Shown here: positions 59,476 through 64,000 of the stretch, one piece after another
Layout: each line of letters begins with the position of its first letter
Numbering within the stretch: the first letter of the stretch is position 1
Origin: Streptococcus canis
GTDB taxonomy: Bacteria; Bacillota; Bacilli; Lactobacillales; Streptococcaceae
Length of the DNA: 64,000 nucleotides
Direction: 5' to 3'
NCBI RefSeq assembly: GCF_900636575.1
Contig: NZ_LR134293.1
Span: 124,001 to 188,000, forward strand
The notes under the pieces: generated by a model
What the model was told of the DNA's origin: nothing
Seen by the model: only the letters and a program-made list of their open reading frames with translations
Database searches by the model: none
Program-made: the position numbers and the translations under genes

Positions 59476-60192
59476 TTAAAACTGACAATAATGCCTAATA
59501 GCTTGACTCACAAAAGTTGCTGTTCCGATACCAGCCATTCGGTCAATAGACTCCTTAAACCGTTTGTCTTCGATATACATATGCCCAAGGCTTTCTAATA
59601 TTTTCATATCACAAGGGTAAAAATTCTGACTAATATAGTCTTGTAACTTGGCGACCTGATGTTGAACTAGTGGACAGGCAATAGATTCTTGTTTTAAATC
59701 ACCAAACCTCTTAAAAATCTCTTGCATCTCCTGTAATAATTGCTCTGTCCTAAGGGCTTCCTTTCGAGACTGATAGGCCTCATAAACATCTGTTTTTCCC
59801 CAACGTTCTATCACTTCTTCCTCAAAAGCCCTCAACTGAGACTTATCATATACTTCAAAAGTCATCTGTTCTCCTCCTTTTTGTAAAACCCTGGCATGCT
59901 GGATAAGCTCTTCCAAATGCTGTTGACGCATTTCAAGTAATCTAATCTGATCAGCAAGAGCTGCTCCTTGAACATAGGTAGGGCTATTCAGTAATGTTTT
60001 TATGGTTTTTAAAGGAAAGTCCAATTCACGAAAAAGTAGAATGTCTTGAAGCTGTGCTAAAGCAAGATGATCATAAAAGCGATAGCCATTATCCCTAACT
60101 AAAGTCGGCTTTAATAAATCAATCTCATCATAATAATGCAGGGTGCGCACACTCAACCCAACTAACTGACTCACTTCTTTTACCGTTTTCAA
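59476..60192 (-). CDS. MerR-family regulator with TipAS domain
   Basis: 238 residues: an N-terminal MerR helix-turn-helix (KEVSQLVGLSVRTLHYYDEI, residues 4-23), a coiled coil (about 75-110) and a C-terminal TipAS domain (about 120-235, with HMYIEDKRFKESIDR) that in Streptomyces TipA captures thiopeptide antibiotics. It may sense a ligand and activate its own promoter. The start is TTG with GGAGG seven bases upstream. The 19-base promoter spacer is typical of MerR control. No resistance gene is adjacent. Confidence 0.88.
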   Translation of the reverse strand: MKTVKEVSQLVGLSVRTLHYYDEIDLLKPTLVRDNGYRFYDHLALAQLQDILLFRELDFPLKTIKTLLNSPTYVQGAALADQIRLLEMRQQHLEELIQHARVLQKGGEQMTFEVYDKSQLRAFEEEVIERWGKTDVYEAYQSRKEALRTEQLLQEMQEIFKRFGDLKQESIACPLVQHQVAKLQDYISQNFYPCDMKILESLGHMYIEDKRFKESIDRMAGIGTATFVSQAIRHYCQF

Positions 60193-60255
60193 ACTATTTC
60201 CTCCTCAGTAAGGTGATGCTAAGTTACTAGTATCCTCAATGTCACCTTAACAAAC

Positions 60256-60286
60256 AGTATAAGCTATGACCTAACGTGAGTGTCAA
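60256..60286 (-). promoter_or_regulatory. MerR-type promoter of the TipAS regulator
   Basis: On the minus strand TTGACA (60281-60286), a 19-base spacer and TATACT (60256-60261). The long spacer with CTCACGTTAGGT inside is characteristic of promoters activated by MerR-family proteins. It is about 64 bases before the TTG, so autoregulation is likely. Confidence 0.75.
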
Positions 60287-60294
60287 GAATCATT

Positions 60295-61392
60295 TTATTT
60301 TTCTGATACCATTATCGGCCAACGTCCCCAAGTTTGTTCTGCCAAGGCTATATTTCCTAGTTGATAAACGGCATCTGCTTGTTGTGTTAAGGTATCCCAA
60401 GGCTCAGCTCCAATGCGAGAAACTATTGACACACTTTTTTTGAGTGACTTAAGATGGGCACGCCCCTTGTCAGAGAATCCCAAAACATGGATTGCTTCAG
60501 GCAGTGAGGTTTCCATGGCATTGACCAGAATATAAGTCAGCACCCGCCGTACGCGCGCCTTGGTGTAACGCTTGGTCGCCACGTGGTCAATCAATTCTTC
60601 TATCGTCGCTACGCTCCGAATAGCTGCGCTGATTCTACTTGCCAGTTCTTCATTAACCTGAACAATTTGTGTCAAATCCACATGGGTAAGAATTTGATAG
60701 GTCAACAACTGGAAATAGTTATCCCAAGAAACCTGTGGAGAAGTTAATAATAGGCTAGCATTGGGAACAGACTTATCCACAAATGCCTCATCCGAAAGAT
60801 GTTTGCGAATAGCTGTCGCAGAGGCGAATTGGCTCGACTTCTTTTCCGAATGAAAGCCAGCACCCTGACGCTTAATCGGTGTTAAACGGATTCCTTTACC
60901 CGCACAAGCCTTAGCATAAGCTAACCCCAAAATATGATTTGGGCTGTCGCCTGTAAAGGCTAGCCCAGCAAATGTCTGCCACATCTGCTGTGTTTTTTGT
61001 GGGTAAGACAGGCTGTCTGGAAGCTCATTGAGATAGGACATCATTTGAGCTGCCTTGTCCTCATAAAGAGATGCCAAGCCTTGATAATCCAATTCCTCTT
61101 CAGTACCAAACATCAGGGTGTCAATGTCTAATTTTTCTAAAATAGCCACAGCTCCTTGAGCAAAATAATCAGCCGACTGCACCGAAACCAGAAAAGGGAG
61201 CTCAACCACTAGGTCAGCTCCATTTGCTAATGCCATTTGAGTTCTTGTCCACTTATCCACAAGCGCCGGCTCCCCCCGTTGCATAAAGTTACCAGACATG
61301 GCAACAACCGTTAAGCCCTGTGCTTGCTCCAAGAGATACTTGTGGCCATTATGAAAGGGATTAAATTCTGCAATAATACCCGTAACGGTCAT
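60295..61392 (-). CDS. tmcAL: tRNA(Met) cytidine acetate ligase (YlbM)
   Basis: 365 residues. N-terminal nucleotidyltransferase-like domain with [19 protein letters not shown] and [10 protein letters not shown]. Bacillus YlbM/TmcAL makes N4-acetylcytidine at the wobble base of elongator tRNA-Met from acetate and ATP. GGAG lies about 13 bases upstream. It follows the yqeM-like gene by about 70 bases, extending the nadD-yqeK-rsfS-yqeM block. Confidence 0.93.
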   Translation of the reverse strand: MTVTGIIAEFNPFHNGHKYLLEQAQGLTVVAMSGNFMQRGEPALVDKWTRTQMALANGADLVVELPFLVSVQSADYFAQGAVAILEKLDIDTLMFGTEEELDYQGLASLYEDKAAQMMSYLNELPDSLSYPQKTQQMWQTFAGLAFTGDSPNHILGLAYAKACAGKGIRLTPIKRQGAGFHSEKKSSQFASATAIRKHLSDEAFVDKSVPNASLLLTSPQVSWDNYFQLLTYQILTHVDLTQIVQVNEELASRISAAIRSVATIEELIDHVATKRYTKARVRRVLTYILVNAMETSLPEAIHVLGFSDKGRAHLKSLKKSVSIVSRIGAEPWDTLTQQADAVYQLGNIALAEQTWGRWPIMVSEK

Positions 61393-61465
61393 AGACTATC
61401 TTTTTCTCCTTTAGTTCTTATTCGCTTTAGAAAGGATGAGTTGTAAAACCAGACAAGTCCAGTTG

Positions 61466-62209
61466 TTATTTTTGTGCCACAAAAAACCAACGCTTACTGG
61501 TCTCAGTTGGTTCCTTATCCTTAAAATCAGCATAGACCTTAAATGACTTGAAACCAGCTTGCTCCAACAAGATATCATAGGTCAATAATTCATACGTTCG
61601 CTCCTCATGCACTTCGTCAAAGCGAGAAAAACGCCCATCTGCTTCTTGAATAAAGAAAGTGAGTTCATGAACAACAGAATGAGGTGCCTCATCAGCATAG
61701 GTGTCCCAAACCATGGCAAAATCATCTGCATTCTCATGATAAGAATAACCTGGGAAAAGCTCATCTGTTTGATAGGTTGAATGCACATCAAAAATAAAGA
61801 TGCCATCATCTGCTAAAACATCATAAACTTCTTTAAAAACATCACCAACATCAACTTCGTCTTGCATGTAGCAAATGGAATCCGAGTAGCAGGTTACAAA
61901 ATCAAACGATCCTACCTGTGACAAATCTAACATATTGCCTTGAAGAAAGTTGATTTTCTTTTTAGCAGATTGAGCCCGTTTTTCAGCAATAGCCAACATG
62001 TCTTGACTCAAATCTAAGCCAGTTACCTCAAAACCTGCTTGGGCAAATCGTACCGACTGAATACCTGTTCCACAGGCCAACTCTAACAACTGTTTTCGTT
62101 CCTTTGTCTTTGGCAAATGACGGAGCGAAAAGTCTGTCCACAAGTCATAAAGTGAGTCGTCCATGACAGCATCATAAACTGATGCAAATTTTTCATAATT
62201 ATCTTGCAT
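61466..62209 (-). CDS. SAM-dependent methyltransferase (YqeM-like)
   Basis: 247 residues. Motif LLELACGTGIQSVRFAQAGF near residue 40 and VTCYSDSICYM mark a class I methyltransferase; its place after rsfS matches Bacillus yqeM, whose substrate is unknown. The start at 62209 (MQDNYEKFASVYDAVMDD) has GAGG at six bases; the open frame upstream adds only four codons. Confidence 0.88.
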   Translation of the reverse strand: MQDNYEKFASVYDAVMDDSLYDLWTDFSLRHLPKTKERKQLLELACGTGIQSVRFAQAGFEVTGLDLSQDMLAIAEKRAQSAKKKINFLQGNMLDLSQVGSFDFVTCYSDSICYMQDEVDVGDVFKEVYDVLADDGIFIFDVHSTYQTDELFPGYSYHENADDFAMVWDTYADEAPHSVVHELTFFIQEADGRFSRFDEVHEERTYELLTYDILLEQAGFKSFKVYADFKDKEPTETSKRWFFVAQK

Positions 62210-62255
62210 TGTCATCCTCAAAAACCCTGCCGTAGGACAAGGTCCCTTTATAACA

Positions 62256-62609
62256 TTAAGCCAAATAGGTATCTAGAGCCACAATTGGCGCTTCATGCCA
62301 CAATTTTTCAAGATTGTAATGGTAACGTTCGTCCTCTGAAAAAAGATGTACCACAACATCGTTCAAATCCAGCAGAACCCAACCAGTTTGGCTGTTCCCT
62401 TCCATATGACTGGCATCTCCACCAGCTGCTTTAACCTTCTCACGAATATTCTCTGCAATAGCTTCTAACTGGCGACTATTTGTTGCACTCGCAATCACAA
62501 AATAATCAGTCAAACTTGTCAACCCTTCTAAATCAAGAGCTAACATATCTTCCGCACGTTTTTCATCCGCTGCTTTGACAACGATTTCTAACAGTTCTTC
62601 TTTTTTCAT
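62256..62609 (-). CDS. rsfS: Ribosomal silencing factor RsfS
   Basis: 117 residues. It binds uL14 on the 50S subunit and prevents subunit joining under starvation. Motifs [20 protein letters not shown] and [15 protein letters not shown] are intact. GAGG lies six bases before the ATG at 62609. The dead isochorismatase gene overlaps upstream. Confidence 0.95.
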   Translation of the reverse strand: MKKEELLEIVVKAADEKRAEDMLALDLEGLTSLTDYFVIASATNSRQLEAIAENIREKVKAAGGDASHMEGNSQTGWVLLDLNDVVVHLFSEDERYHYNLEKLWHEAPIVALDTYLA

Positions 62610-62610
62610 T

Positions 62611-63124
62611 TTATTCCTCATCTAAAACCATATCTAATTGCTCCACTAGAGCAAATCTTCCATTCCACAAGGTTTCATGGTAATCAATCAACAGAGGGGG
62701 GTGGAATAACCTCATCATCAAAAGTTATTGAGCCATGTTCTATCACTGATACCCGATACCCAAGTTCAAAAGCAACCCTCGCCGTCGTATCAATGCAATA
62801 ATTAGTGAGCATTCCCATAATCACTGGGTAATCACACGCTTTGTCATTTTAATAGTCTACCAGACCAGTCTCCTTAAAAGCTGAATTATAGGACTTATCA
62901 AAAATTTTTTCTGATTCCTGAGGTGCTGCTGACTCATCAATTTCCCAACCCGAACTACCAAAAAGCAAATCATGATTCTAATGACGCACATAAATCGCTT
63001 CGATGCCTTGACGACGCGCCCTTTGAATAGCCATCTACCAAGTTTTCAGACAGGCATCAATAGCATATGACTTTGCCTCTACCAATGCCCTTTAACAATC
63101 AATAACTAGCAAGGCTTTTTTCAT
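62611..63124 (-). pseudogene. Decayed isochorismatase-like cysteine hydrolase
   Basis: An ATG directly after the yqeK TAA begins MKKALLVIDC, the start of the isochorismatase/nicotinamidase superfamily. The frame then carries four nonsense codons (TAA, TAG, TAG, TAA) before the catalytic Cys region GMLTNYCIDTTARVAFELGY, which is well preserved, as is FGSSGWEI. A six-base G-tract on the plus strand (62696-62701, C-tract in the gene) shifts the frame near the 3' end; with one base less it would read on to a natural TAA at 62611. The same position holds an intact gene in other streptococci. Confidence 0.85.
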
Positions 63125-63718
63125 TTAATTCTCTTTCAAACAATGACAAAAAGCATTATAGGTATCTAGCGTTTGTGGAAAAATAGGCTGCGCTTTGGAC
63201 GCTAAATAAGCTACCGTATGAACTGTTTCATAGGCAACAGCCTTATCCAAATCAAGCTGCGCAATTTCTCTAGCGTCATCAACCAAAGGGAAGACACGAC
63301 CTTCTTCGATATAATCAGCAACGTATAAGACCTTATCCAGCAAAGTCATTTCAGCTGCTCCGACCGTATGAATTTCAATAGCTCGCAAAATATCTTTATC
63401 TTGTAGCCCTAAATCCTCTTGGATTTTGTAGATACCAACCATACCGTGCCAGACATTATTATTCCATTTGGCTAATTCGGGAGATAGCTGGTACTTGTCA
63501 ATCAAATCTAGAAATACCTGATCAGGGCATTCCTTGGCATAATCATGCAAAAGAGCTGCTAATCCTGCTTTGTCAAGATTACAACCATAACGCTCTGCCA
63601 AGGATAAAGCTGCCTTTTCCACACCAAGCACATGTTTAAAACGTTTAGGACTCATCTGCCCTGCAATTTTTTCCAAAAGTTCTTCCCTATCATAAGGGAG
63701 ATAATCTTGATATGTCAT
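63125..63718 (-). CDS. yqeK: Ap4A hydrolase, YqeK HD-domain family
   Basis: 197 residues with HD motif: [25 protein letters not shown] and the later HTVGAAEM and [10 protein letters not shown]. YqeK proteins are symmetrical diadenosine tetraphosphatases. Its ATG overlaps the nadD stop by four bases. Part of the conserved nadD-yqeK-rsfS block. Confidence 0.94.
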   Translation of the reverse strand: MTYQDYLPYDREELLEKIAGQMSPKRFKHVLGVEKAALSLAERYGCNLDKAGLAALLHDYAKECPDQVFLDLIDKYQLSPELAKWNNNVWHGMVGIYKIQEDLGLQDKDILRAIEIHTVGAAEMTLLDKVLYVADYIEEGRVFPLVDDAREIAQLDLDKAVAYETVHTVAYLASKAQPIFPQTLDTYNAFCHCLKEN

Positions 63719-64000
63719 TGATACAAACCTTCTTGAGTGATATAGTCCAAAACCCTTTTAGGCAAAAGGTAATTCGGCTGACGACCTTTTTTAATAAAAT
63801 CCCTAATCATGCTAGAAGAAATATCCATCAAGGGAAGATCCACCCAAATCACAGGGTAAGACGTTCCAGCTTTGTATTTAGGACGTTGAACCCCGACAAA
63901 TTGAACCAGTTTCATCAACTCATCAATGCGGTACCATTTAGGCAAATAATCAACCATGTCAGCCCCGATGATAAAATAATAATCAACATCTGGATGCTGC
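63715..64000 (-). CDS. nadD: Nicotinate-nucleotide adenylyltransferase, C-terminal part
   Basis: The gene continues past the window edge; about the last 95 codons are present. They include [14 protein letters not shown], the [14 protein letters not shown] nucleotide-binding motif and the family end. The product makes deamido-NAD from nicotinate mononucleotide. The stop overlaps the yqeK start. Confidence 0.92.
   Translation of the reverse strand, partial: QHPDVDYYFIIGADMVDYLPKWYRIDELMKLVQFVGVQRPKYKAGTSYPVIWVDLPLMDISSSMIRDFIKKGRQPNYLLPKRVLDYITQEGLYQ

Noticed and set aside
62700-63124. Stop-codon reassignment or recoding (all stops TAA/TAG)
   Set aside because: A frameshift in a C-tract also breaks the gene and nearby intact genes use TAA and TAG as normal stops. 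Ordinary decay explains it.

Overview
The window is chromosomal DNA of a low-GC Gram-positive coccus, almost certainly Streptococcus pyogenes (group A Streptococcus). The evidence is a complete covR/covS virulence two-component pair, the streptococcal ferrichrome-type uptake operon beside an L-lysine-type murE and a YtgP/MurJ flippase, a XerD-like protein lacking recombinase catalytic residues, and the streptococcal order nrdR-dnaB-dnaI-der. I see no rRNA, tRNA, CRISPR array, prophage or intact insertion sequence. This is mostly core chromosome with several decayed genes.

Layout. 1-4431 (minus): ylbF-ylbG, clpP under a CtsR box, upp, and the lipid II flippase ytgP/murJ. 4519-9992 (plus): murE and the four-gene iron-hydroxamate ABC operon. 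10039-17300 (minus): a DUF1803-like gene, ppaC, pflA, a CNNM/CBS transporter, mnmM, a radical-SAM gene, a PAP2 phosphatase and ribU behind an FMN riboswitch. 17368-18455: a wrecked ChW-repeat exported protein. 18609-25590 (minus): trmL with an attenuator-like leader, yidD, rluB, scpB, scpA, xerD-like, cbpB, a metallophosphoesterase, rdgB, murI and yneF, many overlapping by a few bases. 25787-28330: BI-1 family, HD protein, rRNA/tRNA 2'-O-methyltransferase and a broken TlpA-like gene. 28520-29804 (plus): acyP and yidC2. 30018-42307 (minus): greA, mltG, a GNAT, murC, an unknown gene, SNF2 helicase, der, dnaI, dnaB, nrdR. 42526-47296 (minus): covS, covR, yceD, htpX, lemA. 47446-50300 (plus): rsmG, ktrB, ktrA. 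50463-58294: sstT, brnQ, the methionine transporter metQ/metN/metI split by a dead M20 peptidase gene, and a second amino-acid binding lipoprotein. 58501-64000 (minus): yebC, a MerR/TipAS regulator, tmcAL, yqeM, rsfS, a dead isochorismatase-like gene, yqeK and the 3' part of nadD.

Themes. Cell wall (murE, murJ, murC, murI, mltG), chromosome replication and segregation (dnaB, dnaI, scpAB), RNA modification and ribosome maturation (rsmG, rluB, trmL, mnmM, der, tmcAL, rsfS), nutrient uptake (iron, riboflavin, methionine, Ser/Thr, branched-chain amino acids, potassium) and stress control (clpP/CtsR, covRS, htpX).

Most of the window is ordinary. The unexplained parts are regulatory: a strong promoter followed by a terminator-like hairpin just before trmL; hairpins similarly placed before murI and greA; a structured element at 59345-59440 that matches no RNA family I recognise; long inverted repeats at the fhu and covR promoters; and about six genes whose start codon lies only 5-7 bases after a good -10 box, which predicts leaderless mRNAs. 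Four genes are clearly pseudogenes, each with several lesions. I found no convincing new multi-gene system.
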